35,428 nt of DNA from Burkholderiales bacterium (GCA_947446685.1 CANFIC010000007.1:1-35428), one strand, 5' to 3'; shown: positions 1-9,411, numbered from the stretch's first letter. Notes: generated by a model not told the origin, from the letters alone. Numbers and translations are program-made.

Positions 1-904
1 GCGTTTTGCCGATTACCGTGACCCGGCATCGTTTGCCAAGCTGATCGATTCGCGCACCAAGGCGGTTTACTGCGAAACGATCGGCAACCCGCTGGGCAAT
101 ATCACCGATCTGGCAGCGCTGGCCGCAGTCGCTCATGCCCATGGCGTGCCGCTGATCGTCGACAACACGGTCGCCAGCCCCTATTTGTGCCGTCCGTTCG
201 AGCATGGTGCCGACATCGTCGTGCATTCATTGACCAAATACCTCGGTGGCCATGGCACGACGATCGGCGGCATCATCGTCGATTCGGGCAAGTTCCCCTG
301 GGCCGATCACAAGGAACGCTTCAAGCGTCTGAACGAGCCTGATGTCAGCTATCACGGCGTGGTCTATACCGAGGCTTTGGGCGCTGCCGCTTATATCGGC
401 CGGGCCCGCGTCGTGCCCTTGCGCAATATGGGTGCAGCCCTGAGCCCGATGGCGGCGTTCCAGATCCTGCAGGGGATTGAAACGCTGGCCCTGCGCATGG
501 ACCGCATCTGCGAGAACGCGCTGAAGGTCGCCAGGCATCTGCAATCTCATGCCAAGGTTGGCTGGGTCAACTATGCGGGTCTGCCCGAGCATCCGGACCA
601 TGGTCTGGTGAACCAGCTGATGGGTGGACGGGCGTCGGGCATCATCAGTTTCGGCCTCAAGGCCGCCGACAGTCTGGAAGCCGGGGCGCGTTTCCAGGAT
701 GCGCTGAAGCTGTTCACGCGACTGGTCAATATCGGCGACGCGAAGTCGCTGGCCTGCCATCCGGCTTCAACCACGCACCGTCAGTTGAATCCGGCCGAGT
801 TGGCCAAAGCCGGGGTGAAGCCCGATATGGTGCGCTTGTCGCTGGGTATCGAGCATATCGACGACCTGCTCGAAGACCTCGAGCAGGCGCTGGCCGCAGT
901 CTGA
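1..904 (+). CDS. metY: O-acetylhomoserine sulfhydrylase (partial, 5' end outside window)
   Basis: PLP-dependent enzyme of the Cys/Met metabolism family. It probably makes homocysteine from O-acetylhomoserine and sulfide in the cytoplasm. The reading frame is open from base 2, giving about 300 C-terminal residues of a family whose members are usually about 425-430 long, so the N-terminal third is missing. Visible landmarks are the DNT segment that contacts the cofactor, the [11 protein letters not shown] motif whose Lys (about the 79th residue of the fragment) forms the Schiff base, and a C-terminal [11 protein letters not shown] segment followed by [16 protein letters not shown]. The long insert around the [10 protein letters not shown] segment fits MetY better than the shorter cystathionine enzymes. 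The gene converges with the CBS-domain gene downstream. Family assignment is firm; the exact substrate is inferred. Confidence 0.9.
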   Translation, partial: RFADYRDPASFAKLIDSRTKAVYCETIGNPLGNITDLAALAAVAHAHGVPLIVDNTVASPYLCRPFEHGADIVVHSLTKYLGGHGTTIGGIIVDSGKFPWADHKERFKRLNEPDVSYHGVVYTEALGAAAYIGRARVVPLRNMGAALSPMAAFQILQGIETLALRMDRICENALKVARHLQSHAKVGWVNYAGLPEHPDHGLVNQLMGGRASGIISFGLKAADSLEAGARFQDALKLFTRLVNIGDAKSLACHPASTTHRQLNPAELAKAGVKPDMVRLSLGIEHIDDLLEDLEQALAAV

Positions 905-916
905 TCTGACTCGCAG

Positions 917-944
917 GGCGGGTGATTACATCCGCCAACCCGCC
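917..944. repeat. Inverted repeat at convergent gene ends
   Basis: A perfect 7-bp stem (GGCGGGT paired with ACCCGCC, 14-base loop) lies just after the metY stop and overlaps the 3' end of the convergent CBS-domain gene. Its location suits a transcription stop for either strand, but neither side is followed by a run of T, so it is not a typical intrinsic terminator. Confidence 0.25.
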
Positions 945-1435
945 GTGCCCATCGCCGGGATGCGCAGCGCGGGTGCGGGTGGTATCGGACGGGCCGCAGC
1001 AGTCTCGCGGCTGATGCCGCTGTGCATCACCGCGGCCAAGCCGCTGAACATCTCGGCGCAGGCGTCGAGCATGTCGTCGAGTGAAACGATGCCGGTCAGC
1101 CGGCCTTCGGCATCGGTCACCAGCAAGCGGCGCACGCCGCTCTCACGCATCAGCGCAATCGCCGCCGAGATGTCCTGATCTTCGGTCACGCTGACCAACT
1201 CGCGTCGGGCCAGCTTGCCGATCGGGCCGTTGATGACATCGAGTCCGCGCGCCAGCACATCGATCGCCAGATCGCGGTCGGTGACCACGCCGGCAACGCC
1301 TGGCCCTTCAGGCGTCTGGCTGGTCACGACCAGCGCGCCGACATGCTGCTCGCGCATCAGCGCAGCCGCTTCGACCAATGAACTGCCAGCGTCGATGCTG
1401 ACGATGCGGCGGCTGCAAATCGATGAAATTTTCAT
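926..1435 (-). CDS. Tandem CBS-domain protein
   Basis: 169-residue soluble protein made almost entirely of a CBS pair. The first CBS motif spans roughly residues 8-60 and ends in GVVTDRDLAIDVLARG. The second spans roughly 75-130 and contains VRRLLVTDAEGRLTGIVSLDDML. Such stand-alone pairs usually bind adenine nucleotides and act as energy or redox sensors, but no partner domain is present, so the target is unknown. The last 25 residues are Pro/Ala-rich and probably disordered. The ATG at 1435 is preceded by an AGGAG ribosome-binding site at good spacing. It is transcribed towards metY. Function beyond ligand sensing cannot be read from the sequence. Confidence 0.85.
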   Translation of the reverse strand: MKISSICSRRIVSIDAGSSLVEAAALMREQHVGALVVTSQTPEGPGVAGVVTDRDLAIDVLARGLDVINGPIGKLARRELVSVTEDQDISAAIALMRESGVRRLLVTDAEGRLTGIVSLDDMLDACAEMFSGLAAVMHSGISRETAAARPIPPAPALRIPAMGTAGWRM

Positions 1436-1598
1436 ACCAGTCTCCTGACCATTGAGGGGCAGGATGATTGGCGCATTGCGGTCGAAGGCAGGACTTGATG
1501 GCGGTCAATCCTCGAAGCGTCCGGGCCGGACCATGCGCTTGCAAGGCGTCGAACAGCCGGTTCAGCCGCGCTGCGGCCAGCCTTTGCTCGTGAGTTTT

Positions 1599-2429
1599 TC
1601 AGAGCTTGCCGATGGGGGCCAGCGGTTCGAAATCGGCGGGCTGCTTGTCTTTCCAGGCGACGATCGCAAGACCCATTTCGGTCTGGTCGAAAATTGCGCT
1701 CTGCAGCAAGCTCATCTGCTGCAAGGAGGCCGCCACGCCATGGTCGCGTGCATGGTTCAGGGCCAGTTTGCTGCCGGCTACGGCCAGTGGTGATTTGCCA
1801 GCAATTTTCTTTGCGACCTGCATCACATGGGCCAACAGGCTGTCAGCGTCGGGCAGCACTGCATTGACCAGACCGACGGCCAGCGCGCGCTCAGCCGTCA
1901 GCCGCTCGCCGGTATAAGCCAGCTCGCGTGCCAGGCCAGACGGCATGATTCCTTGCAGCCGCTGCAGCACGCCGAGGTCGGCCGCCATACCGATATTGAT
2001 TTCCTGCACGCTGAAGAAGGCATCGGCGCTGGCATAGCGGATGTCGCAGGCCGCCGCCAGATCGAAGGCGCCGCCGATGCAGCCGCCCTGGATCGCGCAG
2101 AGCACCGGAAAGCGCGCTTCATCGAGCGCGGTGAAACAGTCCATCAAGCGGCGCAGCGAATCCTGGAAGCTCAGGCGTGCCCGCGGGCTGCTGGTGTCGA
2201 GCATCGACCCCTGACCGGCAAAGGTTTCCAGCGCCATGCCGGCGCAGAAATGCTTGCCGGTCGACGAGATCACCAGCACGCGCGCACTGCCGCTATCGTG
2301 CAGCTCGCGCAAGCTGTCGCGCAGCGCCGGGAAGAATTCCGGCACCATCTGGTTCATCCGTTCGGGCCGGTTCAGGACCAGATGGGCGACACCGTCCGGG
2401 TTCAGGTTCAGGCTGAAAAAATCGTTCAT
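1599..2429 (-). CDS. Crotonase-family protein, dienoyl-CoA isomerase-like
   Basis: 276-residue enoyl-CoA hydratase/isomerase-fold protein. The oxyanion-hole segments are GKHFCAGMAL (from residue 59) and GGCIGGAFDLA (from residue 115). The acidic residues Asp129 (CDIRY), Glu143 (QEINIG) and Asp151 (AADLG) match the spacing of the three catalytic acids of delta3,5-delta2,4-dienoyl-CoA isomerase (ECH1 type), and the following LQRL and ELAYTGERLTAERALAVGLV segments also resemble that subgroup. The inferred role is repositioning double bonds during breakdown of unsaturated fatty acids, which would complement the FadH homologue at 17289-19352. The start codon lies only about 33-50 bases from the divergent hydrolase gene. 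Crotonase membership is certain; isomerase rather than hydratase activity is an inference from the acid triad. Confidence 0.85.
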   Translation of the reverse strand: MNDFFSLNLNPDGVAHLVLNRPERMNQMVPEFFPALRDSLRELHDSGSARVLVISSTGKHFCAGMALETFAGQGSMLDTSSPRARLSFQDSLRRLMDCFTALDEARFPVLCAIQGGCIGGAFDLAAACDIRYASADAFFSVQEINIGMAADLGVLQRLQGIMPSGLARELAYTGERLTAERALAVGLVNAVLPDADSLLAHVMQVAKKIAGKSPLAVAGSKLALNHARDHGVAASLQQMSLLQSAIFDQTEMGLAIVAWKDKQPADFEPLAPIGKL

Positions 2430-2461
2430 TGCTCGAATACCGGGTTGTTGATTGCCAAAGC

Positions 2462-3361
2462 ATGCCTACACTTGCCCCCATGCGTAATTTGCGAACTGTC
2501 GACGGATTGCCGCTGCATGGGCGGCAATGGATCAAACCTGGCAATGGCAAGGCGCGCGGGACCCTGTTGATTGTGCATGGACTCGGCGAACATATCGGCC
2601 GCTATGAGGCCATGGCCGCGCGCTTGAATGCCAGGGGCTGGCATGTCGCCGGCTTCGACTTGCGCGGGCATGGGACTTCAGGCGGCGCGCGCGGCGATGT
2701 CGCCGATGCCGGGCAGCTGTTGCAGGATCTGGCGCTGGTGATCGACGCGGTGCGCGACGATGCCTTGCTGGGCACCGTACCTTTGCTGCTGCTGGGCCAC
2801 AGCATGGGCGGTTTGATCGCGGCGCGATTTGTCGCCGGCGGCTTGGCCGGAGCGCAGCTGGAAAAACTGCCGCAATGGTTCAGGCCGGTCGACGGGCTGG
2901 TACTGAGTTCGCCGGCGCTCGACCCTGGCATGTCGCTATGGCAGCGCCTGCAACTGCGCCTGGGTGTGGCGCTGGCGCCGCATCTGGCGGTCAGCAATGG
3001 GCTCAATCCCGAATGGATTTCACGCGATGAGGCGGTGGTGCAGGCCTACAAGGCCGACCCCTTGGTGCATGACCGCATCACGCCGGCGCTGGCGAAGCTG
3101 ATCGTCGATGGCGGTCTCCATTTGCGAGCTCATGCGCCGGCCTGGAAAATGCCGACCTTGCTGCTCTGGGCCGGCAGCGACCGCTGCGTTGCGCCGGCTG
3201 GCAGCGCAGCCTTTGCCGCTGCTGCGCCGCCGGCCTCATTGCGCGCGCTATGCTTTGAGGCCATGTTTCACGAGATCTTCAACGAAACCGAATGCGAGCA
3301 GGTCTATGCCGCGTTGGAGTCCTGGTTGAACGACTGTTTTGATCGATTGGAGCCCCCATGA
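2462..3361 (+). CDS. Alpha/beta hydrolase, monoacylglycerol lipase-like
   Basis: About 299 residues with the Hydrolase_4 (monoglyceride lipase) signature: VHGLGEHIGRY near the N-terminus, FDLRGHGTSGG, the nucleophile elbow GHSMGG (Ser about 114), the acid in WAGSDRCVAP (Asp about 240) and a catalytic His in MFHEIFNE (His about 270). The likely reaction is hydrolysis of a monoacylglycerol or another small ester; no signal peptide is seen, so it should be cytoplasmic. The frame extends up to a TTG at 2429, but ATG 2462 or ATG 2480 is more plausible, and 2480 fits the family N-terminus equally well. The stop overlaps the start of the M20 peptidase gene as ATGA, so the two are probably translationally coupled. 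Confidence 0.88.
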   Translation: MPTLAPMRNLRTVDGLPLHGRQWIKPGNGKARGTLLIVHGLGEHIGRYEAMAARLNARGWHVAGFDLRGHGTSGGARGDVADAGQLLQDLALVIDAVRDDALLGTVPLLLLGHSMGGLIAARFVAGGLAGAQLEKLPQWFRPVDGLVLSSPALDPGMSLWQRLQLRLGVALAPHLAVSNGLNPEWISRDEAVVQAYKADPLVHDRITPALAKLIVDGGLHLRAHAPAWKMPTLLLWAGSDRCVAPAGSAAFAAAAPPASLRALCFEAMFHEIFNETECEQVYAALESWLNDCFDRLEPP

Positions 3362-4833
3362 ATGCACGTGACTTGTCGCTGCCCTTGCAGCCTGATGACA
3401 ACAGCGCTATCGGCGCATTTGCCGCCCGCCTCTGGGATGAGGAGATTGTTCCGGCAATGACCCGCTATATCGCGATTCCGGCCAAGAGCCCGATGTTCGA
3501 TGCCGATTGGGAGGCCCATGGCCATATCGATCAGGTATTGCGCGAGGCGGCCGCCTGGGTTGAAGGCTGCAAGGTAGCCGGGCTCAAGCTCGAAGTCATC
3601 CGCCTGCCGGGCCGCACGCCGGTGATCTTCTTCGAGGTGCCGGCGACCAAGGCCGATTGCACCGACACGGTGCTGCTTTACGGCCACCTCGACAAGCAAC
3701 CCGAGTTCAACGGCTGGCGCAATGACCTCGGGCCCTGGACACCGAAATATGAGGACGGCCGGCTTTACGGTCGCGGTGGTGCTGACGATGGCTATGCGGT
3801 TTATGCCTCGCTGACGGCGATCATGGCGCTGGACCAGCAGGGCATTGCGCGCCCGCGCTGCGTCGGCCTGATCGAGACCTGCGAGGAGAGCGGCTCTTTT
3901 GATCTGCCGGCCTATATCGAGTTGTTGAAAGACCGGCTCGGCCAGGTCTCGCTGGTGGTCTGCCTGGACTCGGGCGCCGGCAATTACGAGCAGCTCTGGT
4001 TGACCACCTCGCTGCGCGGCATGGTCAGCGGCGTGCTCAAGGTCGAGGTGCTGACCGAAGGCATCCATTCGGGCGAAGGTTCGGGTGTGGTGCCGTCGAG
4101 CTTCCGCGTGCTGCGCCAGTTGCTCGACCGGCTCGAGGACAGCAAGACCGGGCGCCTGCTGCCCGACAGCTTCCACTGCGCGATCCCCGCCAATCGGGTC
4201 GAACAGGCCGCAGCGACTGCGGCGATCCTCAAGGACGAGGTCTACAAGCGCCTGCCCTGGGCTTGCGGTGCCGATGGTGGCCCGGTGTTGCCGGTGACTG
4301 ATGTGCCGGTCGAGGTCTTGCTCAACCGCACCTGGCGGCCGACTTTGTCGGTCACCGGTGTCGACGGCTTGCCCGAGATGCAAAGCGCCGGCAATGTGCT
4401 GCGGCCGCATACCGCTTTCAAGCTGTCGCTGCGCTTGCCGCCACTGATCGACGGCAATGAGGCGGCGCTGCGCTTGAAGGCCTTGCTCGAGGACAACGCG
4501 CCCTACAACGCCAAGGTCACTTTCGTGCCCGACGGCCGCGCCGGCGCTTATGGCGCGACCGGCTGGAACACGCCCGAGCTATCGCCCTGGCTCAGCGCGG
4601 CGGTCAATGCCGCCAGCCTCGCGCATTTCGGTGCGCCGGTCGGCTATGTCGGGCAGGGCGGCACGATTCCCTTGATGAGCATGCTGCAGAACTGTTTCCC
4701 CGCAGCGCAGATGATGGTCTGTGGCGTGCTGGGCCCGAAAAGCAATGCCCATGGCCCGAACGAGTTCCTGCATGTGCCCTACGGCAAGCGCCTGACCGCT
4801 GCAGTGGCGCAGGTGATGGCGGCCCATCCCTGA
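3358..4833 (+). CDS. M20-family metallopeptidase
   Basis: 491-residue di-zinc peptidase of the M20 family, closest in layout to carnosinase/CNDP-like dipeptidases. Metal and catalytic residues are all present: GHLDKQPE (His110, Asp112), GRGGADDGY (bridging Asp143), ETCEESG (general base and ligand Glu176/177), CLDSG (Asp204) and a late His465 in NAHGPNEFLH. The lid/dimerisation domain lies roughly between residues 215 and 400. No signal peptide is visible, so it likely cleaves dipeptides or related amides in the cytoplasm. The start overlaps the stop of the upstream hydrolase gene (ATGA). It ends 4 bases from the convergent amgK-like remnant, leaving no room for a classical terminator. Substrate cannot be told from sequence. 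Confidence 0.9.
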   Translation: MNARDLSLPLQPDDNSAIGAFAARLWDEEIVPAMTRYIAIPAKSPMFDADWEAHGHIDQVLREAAAWVEGCKVAGLKLEVIRLPGRTPVIFFEVPATKADCTDTVLLYGHLDKQPEFNGWRNDLGPWTPKYEDGRLYGRGGADDGYAVYASLTAIMALDQQGIARPRCVGLIETCEESGSFDLPAYIELLKDRLGQVSLVVCLDSGAGNYEQLWLTTSLRGMVSGVLKVEVLTEGIHSGEGSGVVPSSFRVLRQLLDRLEDSKTGRLLPDSFHCAIPANRVEQAAATAAILKDEVYKRLPWACGADGGPVLPVTDVPVEVLLNRTWRPTLSVTGVDGLPEMQSAGNVLRPHTAFKLSLRLPPLIDGNEAALRLKALLEDNAPYNAKVTFVPDGRAGAYGATGWNTPELSPWLSAAVNAASLAHFGAPVGYVGQGGTIPLMSMLQNCFPAAQMMVCGVLGPKSNAHGPNEFLHVPYGKRLTAAVAQVMAAHP

Positions 4834-4837
4834 GTCT

Positions 4838-5590
4838 TTAGCGCATTGTGAAACCGGTCTCGACCAGATTGCCCTGCAAGTCCTGCAGCAAGTGGGTCAG
4901 CGGCGACAGCTGCACATAACGCGTCGAGACCTTGATCGAATAGGCCAGCAAGCGCGCTATCCGTTCGGCATCCGGCGTCTGGCTGCCGGCCTGCTTGCGG
5001 CGGCAGCATTGGCCCAGTTGTGAAAGATGGCGCTGCAGACCGGTCCATTCGAGCTGGCGCCAGAACTCACCGAAGTCGGCATCGACCGGCAGGCCAGCGC
5101 GGCGCGCCTGCTCCCAATAGCGCACGGCCCAATCGAGTTCTTGCTCTTCGTCCCAGCTGATGTCGGCATCGCGCAGCAAGGCGGCCAGGTCATGGCTGAT
5201 CGGCCCGAGCATCGCGCCACCCGCAGCACAATCGCCATGCATGGCCAGTTTCGGCTGGGCGCTGAGGTTGTCGATCAGCATCTGGCAGCTGTGCTGCCAC
5301 CATTTGGCCTGGGTTTCATTCCACTGCCTGCCGAACTCGACTTGCACGCAGCTGTCGACAAATTGCTGCAACTCGCGCTGCACCACCGCGGCATCGAAAG
5401 CAGGCAGACTTGTCGCATCGACATCGAGCTGCCATTGCAGGAGCGATTGAGTGGCGCCCCGCATCAGCCGGTCGCAGGCGGCCGGACCTTGCGCTTGCGC
5501 GGCGCGCAGTGCAGGCAGTGGCAGCAGCGGCCGCAACCAGGCGAGAAAGCAGTCTTCGCCGGCTTGATCAGCATTGTCTTGAGGATTCAT
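4838..5590 (-). pseudogene. Degenerate AmgK-like sugar kinase remnant
   Basis: An intact 250-codon ORF whose C-terminal part looks like AmgK (N-acetylmuramate/N-acetylglucosamine anomeric kinase, aminoglycoside phosphotransferase fold): SWDEEQELDWAVRYWEQARR, then GLPVDADFGEFWRQLEW and GLQRHLSQLG. AmgK proteins are usually about 330-360 residues. Here the ATP-binding N-lobe is absent, because the ORF starts after about 40 unrelated residues and the lptD start is only about 120 bases away. The catalytic segment reads HGDCAAGGAMLGPISHDL (118-134): the loop that should carry the catalytic Asn and the Mg-binding DFQD is missing, about 15 residues in frame. It should therefore not phosphorylate sugars. 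The position divergent from lptD is that of amgK-murU elsewhere, but no murU follows. It is either a decaying gene or a repurposed protein; frame and codon use still look maintained. Confidence 0.7.
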
Positions 5591-5711
5591 CTGGGTCCGT
5601 TGTCGGTTGTTCGGCGAGGCCCGGGCCTCATGGATAATCGATTTTACTTTTCCGTCGGCTTAGCCCCGGTCGGGCCCGCAAACTTCCCCTTCGTCCATTC
5701 ACCCAGACGCC

Positions 5712-8099
5712 GTGCTGCGCCAATTCCCTTCGTCCTTATCTCGATCGATTCCGGCCAGCTTCTGGCGCCGGTGGGTCTGGGCCTGCTTGCTTGCGCCGGC
5801 GCTGCTCAGCGCTGCGGAGTCTGGGCAGGACGCCGTCGCCTTGAACCTGCGACCGTCCAGGGTGCTGGGTGCGAGCGGCAAGTCAGCCAGCAAACCCGCG
5901 TTGGTGTTGAGCGCCGATCGCTTGAGCATTCCGATCGATCAGACGGCCACGGCGCAAGGTGATGCCGAGTTGCGCTTCGGCGAGTTGCTGCTGCGCGCCG
6001 GTAATGTCAGCTATGACCCCGGCAACGATCGGGCGCATGCCGAGGGCAATGTCTCGATCAGCCGTGCCGGTAGCGTGTTCCGCGGGCCGGAGCTGACGCT
6101 CTATGTCAATCGCTTCGAAGGCGAATTTCTGTACCCCACGTACTTTTTTTCGCTGACCGGTGGTGGTGGCAAGGCTGACAAAATCACCTTCATCGACGCT
6201 GACCATCTGCGCGCCGATGGCGCGAGCTACAGCAGCTGCCCGATCGATCAGGATCAGCAGCCGGCCTGGCAGATCAGCGCGAAGAAGTTGAACATGGATT
6301 TCGAGCGCAATGAGGGCGTTGCCAGCGGCGCCGTGCTGCATTTTCAAGGGGTGCCGATCCTGGCCGCGCCGGCCTTGAGCTTCCCTCTCGGCGGTCAGCG
6401 CAAGTCAGGATGGTTGCCGCCCAATATCAGCCTGGACAATCGCAGCGGCGTCGAGCTGGGGCTGCCCTATTACTGGAACCTGGCGCCACAACGCGATGTT
6501 ACTTTGACACCGTTCCTGATGACCAAGCGAGGCGCAGGTCTGGACAGTGAATTCCGTTATCTTGAGGCGGCCCATGAAGGCAAGATCAACCTCAACTTGT
6601 TGCCCGGCGACCGGGTGGCGGAGCGCTCGCGCTGGGCGCTCAACTTGCTGCAGGATGGTGATGCCGGCGCTGATTGGCGTTATCGCATGCGCGCCGAGCG
6701 CGTCTCCGACGACAACTACTGGAAGGACATGCCGGGGCGCATGCAGAGTCAGACCCAGCGGCTGCTGGCAGGGGACTTTCAGCTGAACCGTCGCCAAGAC
6801 CTGTCTTGGGGCGAGTTGCAGACTTATGCCAGAACCCAGCGTTGGCAAGCCTTGCAGGGGGCGGACCCGTCAGCCCGTTTCGTTACACCCTATCAGCGCT
6901 CGCCGCAGGTCGGCATGAGGGTGACATCTGACGCCGATGCTGCGCTGCTGGAGGGGTTCCAGCCTTGGGGGCGGAGCGCCCGCCTCGAAGGCGCGCTGGA
7001 GTTTGAATACAACCGTTTCGATCTGTCGCCGGACGCATTGCAGAGCCAACTGCAGACCGGTCAACGCGTGCACCTGCTGGGGCATCTGAGCTTGCCGCTG
7101 GGCGGCCCGGCTTGGTGGCTGGTACCGAGCTTGGCGGTCAACGCTGCCAGCTACACGCTTGACCAGCAGCAGGCCGATGGACGGCGCAATATGGGCCGGG
7201 TTCTGCCGACCTTCAGTGTCGATCACGGCTGGGTGTTCGAGCGCGACACCCAGATGTTCGGGGTGAAGCTGCGCCAGACGCTCGAGCCGCGTCTGCGCTA
7301 TATCAACACGCCTTTTGTTGCGCAGCAAAACCTGCCTAATTTCGATTCCGCTCCGAAGGATTTCAACTTTGATTCAATCTATGCGGAGAACCAGTTTTCC
7401 GGCGTCGATCGGGTTTCCGATGCGAACAAGTTGACCTTGGGTGCGACCAGCCGCTGGGTCAATCCGGAAAAGGGCGAAGAGTTGCTGCGTCTGGGGCTGG
7501 TGCAGCAATTCCTGTTTCGCGACCAGCGCATCACGCCCGATGGCGTGCCGGTAACGCAAAAAGTATCCGACCTGTTGCTGCTCGGCGCCGTGCATCTGGA
7601 TCAGCAATGGTGGGCCGATGGCACGCTTGAATACAACCCGGAAACCCGCCGCATGGTGCGTAATGTTTCGCGCCTGCGCTATTCGCCAGGGCCGTTTCGC
7701 ACGGTCAGCCTGGCCTACCGGCTGGCCGCGGGCCAGAGCGAACAGGTCGAACTGGCTTGGCAATGGCCGTTATCCAGCCAGGATGCTGGGCGAAATCGCA
7801 GCTCCTGCAGCGGCGCCTGGTACAGCGCCGGCCGACTTCAGTACAGCTTGCGAGATGCCAGGTTGACCGATTCGGTGCTGGGCTTTGAATACGATGCTGG
7901 CTGCTGGCTGTTGCGTATCGGCGCCGAGAGGCTCTCGACTGGCTTGGCTGAAACGAACACGCGCTTGATGTTGCAATTGGAGTTGGTGGGCCTGTCCCAA
8001 CTGGGTTCCAACGCGCTCAAGGTCTTGAGGGACAATATCCCTGGTTACCGACAGCTGAGCTCCGACCGCTCTGCAAGCACACAAGCTCCCTATGACTGA
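5712..8099 (+). CDS. lptD: LPS-assembly protein LptD
   Basis: 795-residue outer-membrane beta-barrel that, with LptE, inserts lipopolysaccharide into the outer leaflet. It starts at a GTG with an N-terminal signal sequence (Arg-rich start, then WVWACLLAPALLSAAES). The periplasmic OstA/LptA-like jellyroll follows (about residues 65-190, with GNVSYDPGNDRAHAEGNV), then the LptD barrel (about 215-780), including GWLPPNISLDNRSGVELGLPYYWN split over two conserved segments. Mature cysteines are C176, C699 and C731, not the four seen in E. coli. Upstream, a GATAAT hexamer at 5633-5638 could be a -10 element, but no good -35 is seen. It overlaps surA by 8 bases, and the pair is followed by rsmA. The gene is divergent from the amgK remnant. 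Confidence 0.95.
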   Translation: MLRQFPSSLSRSIPASFWRRWVWACLLAPALLSAAESGQDAVALNLRPSRVLGASGKSASKPALVLSADRLSIPIDQTATAQGDAELRFGELLLRAGNVSYDPGNDRAHAEGNVSISRAGSVFRGPELTLYVNRFEGEFLYPTYFFSLTGGGGKADKITFIDADHLRADGASYSSCPIDQDQQPAWQISAKKLNMDFERNEGVASGAVLHFQGVPILAAPALSFPLGGQRKSGWLPPNISLDNRSGVELGLPYYWNLAPQRDVTLTPFLMTKRGAGLDSEFRYLEAAHEGKINLNLLPGDRVAERSRWALNLLQDGDAGADWRYRMRAERVSDDNYWKDMPGRMQSQTQRLLAGDFQLNRRQDLSWGELQTYARTQRWQALQGADPSARFVTPYQRSPQVGMRVTSDADAALLEGFQPWGRSARLEGALEFEYNRFDLSPDALQSQLQTGQRVHLLGHLSLPLGGPAWWLVPSLAVNAASYTLDQQQADGRRNMGRVLPTFSVDHGWVFERDTQMFGVKLRQTLEPRLRYINTPFVAQQNLPNFDSAPKDFNFDSIYAENQFSGVDRVSDANKLTLGATSRWVNPEKGEELLRLGLVQQFLFRDQRITPDGVPVTQKVSDLLLLGAVHLDQQWWADGTLEYNPETRRMVRNVSRLRYSPGPFRTVSLAYRLAAGQSEQVELAWQWPLSSQDAGRNRSSCSGAWYSAGRLQYSLRDARLTDSVLGFEYDAGCWLLRIGAERLSTGLAETNTRLMLQLELVGLSQLGSNALKVLRDNIPGYRQLSSDRSASTQAPYD

Positions 8100-9411
8100 T
8101 ATGTTGATCCGTTCTTTCACAATGGCTGGCGCCACCTTGCTGGCAACGCTGACGCTGGCCGTCGATTCCCGAGCTGCGCAATTGCTGCCTGGCGATTACA
8201 TCGCTGCGGTGGTGAATCAGGACGTCGTGGCTGCCACTGAAGTGGTGCAGCGTACCGAACGCTTGCGTCAGGACGCCAAGCAGCGGGGCGAATTGATGCC
8301 CGATACGCTGGTGCTGCGCAAGCAGGCGCTGGAAGCGCTGATCGAGGATCGCGTGCTCGTCACCTACGCCCGCGAAAGTGGAAGCAAGGTCGATGAGCCC
8401 GAACTCGACCGGGTGGTCGGCAATGTGGCGGCCCAGAACAAGCTGACGCTGGAGCAGTTGCGCGAGCGACTGAAGATCGAAGGCATGGAGTTCCGGCGTT
8501 TCCGCGAGAACCTGCGTGACCAGTTGCTGACCGAGCGGGTGCGCGAACGCGAAGTGCAGGCCCGCATCCGCATTACCGATGGCGACATCGACCAGTACCT
8601 GGACAAGCGGCGCGAACAATTGAGCGTGGGCGGACAGTTGAACCTGGCGCAGATTCTTGTGACCGTGCCCGAAGGTGCTGCTGACAGTCTGGTGGCCGAA
8701 CGCAGGGCTCGCGCAGAAAACGCCTTGGCAAGGATCAAGGCTGGCGAGGACTTTGCAAAAGTTGCCAAGGAAATCTCTGAAGACGGCAACAAGGAACGCG
8801 GCGGCGAGATTGGCTTGCGGCAGGCTGATCGTCTGCCTGACCTGTTTATCGAAGCGATCAAGGGCGTGAAAGTCGGCGAGATGAGTCCGCAATTGCTGCG
8901 GTCGGGCGCAGGATTTCATCTGCTCAAGCTGCTCGATCAGCAAGGCGCTGCTTCACTGACATCGGTGGTCCAGACCCGCGCACGGCATGTGTTGCTGCGC
9001 CCTTCACCGCAGTTGACCGCCGAGGTGGCGGCGCGTCGTCTGGCCGAGTTAAAGCGCTTGATCGAAACGGGTGAGGTCAGTTTCGAGAAGGTCGCGCGCG
9101 AAAATTCCGAGGATGGCAGTGCGGCCGAAGGGGGCGAGTTGGGTTGGACTGCGCCAGGCGGGTTCGTGCCCGAGTTCGAAGAGGCGATGAATGTCTTGCC
9201 GATCGGCGGCATCTCCGCGCCGGTGCTGTCGCGCTTCGGTGTGCACCTGATCCAGGTGCTGGAACGCCGTACGACCGAGATCGAAGTCAAGCAATTGCGT
9301 GAGCAAGCGCGTACCGCTTTGCGTGAGCAAAAGTACGACGATGCCTACAAGGACTGGGTCAAGGATCTGCGTGCCCGCGCCTTCGTCGAGTTGCGCGAGT
9401 GGCAGGACTGA
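8092..9411 (+). CDS. surA: Periplasmic chaperone/peptidyl-prolyl isomerase SurA
   Basis: 439-residue periplasmic chaperone that escorts outer-membrane proteins, including LptD, to the BAM machinery. An N-terminal signal sequence (hydrophobic stretch to about residue 28, ending DSRAAQ) precedes the SurA N-terminal chaperone domain. Two parvulin (PpiC) domains follow, at about residues 180-285 and 295-395, each with the hallmark segments ([58 protein letters not shown]). The C-terminal helix ends [11 protein letters not shown]. The first ATG lies inside the end of lptD; a second in-frame ATG three codons later is an alternative start. rsmA begins 4 bases after the stop, so lptD-surA-rsmA should be one transcript. 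Confidence 0.95.
   Translation: MTDMLIRSFTMAGATLLATLTLAVDSRAAQLLPGDYIAAVVNQDVVAATEVVQRTERLRQDAKQRGELMPDTLVLRKQALEALIEDRVLVTYARESGSKVDEPELDRVVGNVAAQNKLTLEQLRERLKIEGMEFRRFRENLRDQLLTERVREREVQARIRITDGDIDQYLDKRREQLSVGGQLNLAQILVTVPEGAADSLVAERRARAENALARIKAGEDFAKVAKEISEDGNKERGGEIGLRQADRLPDLFIEAIKGVKVGEMSPQLLRSGAGFHLLKLLDQQGAASLTSVVQTRARHVLLRPSPQLTAEVAARRLAELKRLIETGEVSFEKVARENSEDGSAAEGGELGWTAPGGFVPEFEEAMNVLPIGGISAPVLSRFGVHLIQVLERRTTEIEVKQLREQARTALREQKYDDAYKDWVKDLRARAFVELREWQD

Noticed and set aside
1436-1598. Possible small gene between the CBS-domain gene and the crotonase gene
   Set aside because: The short frames here have no ribosome-binding site or recognisable sequence; I see only the 5' leader of the CBS gene and the 3' end region of the crotonase gene.
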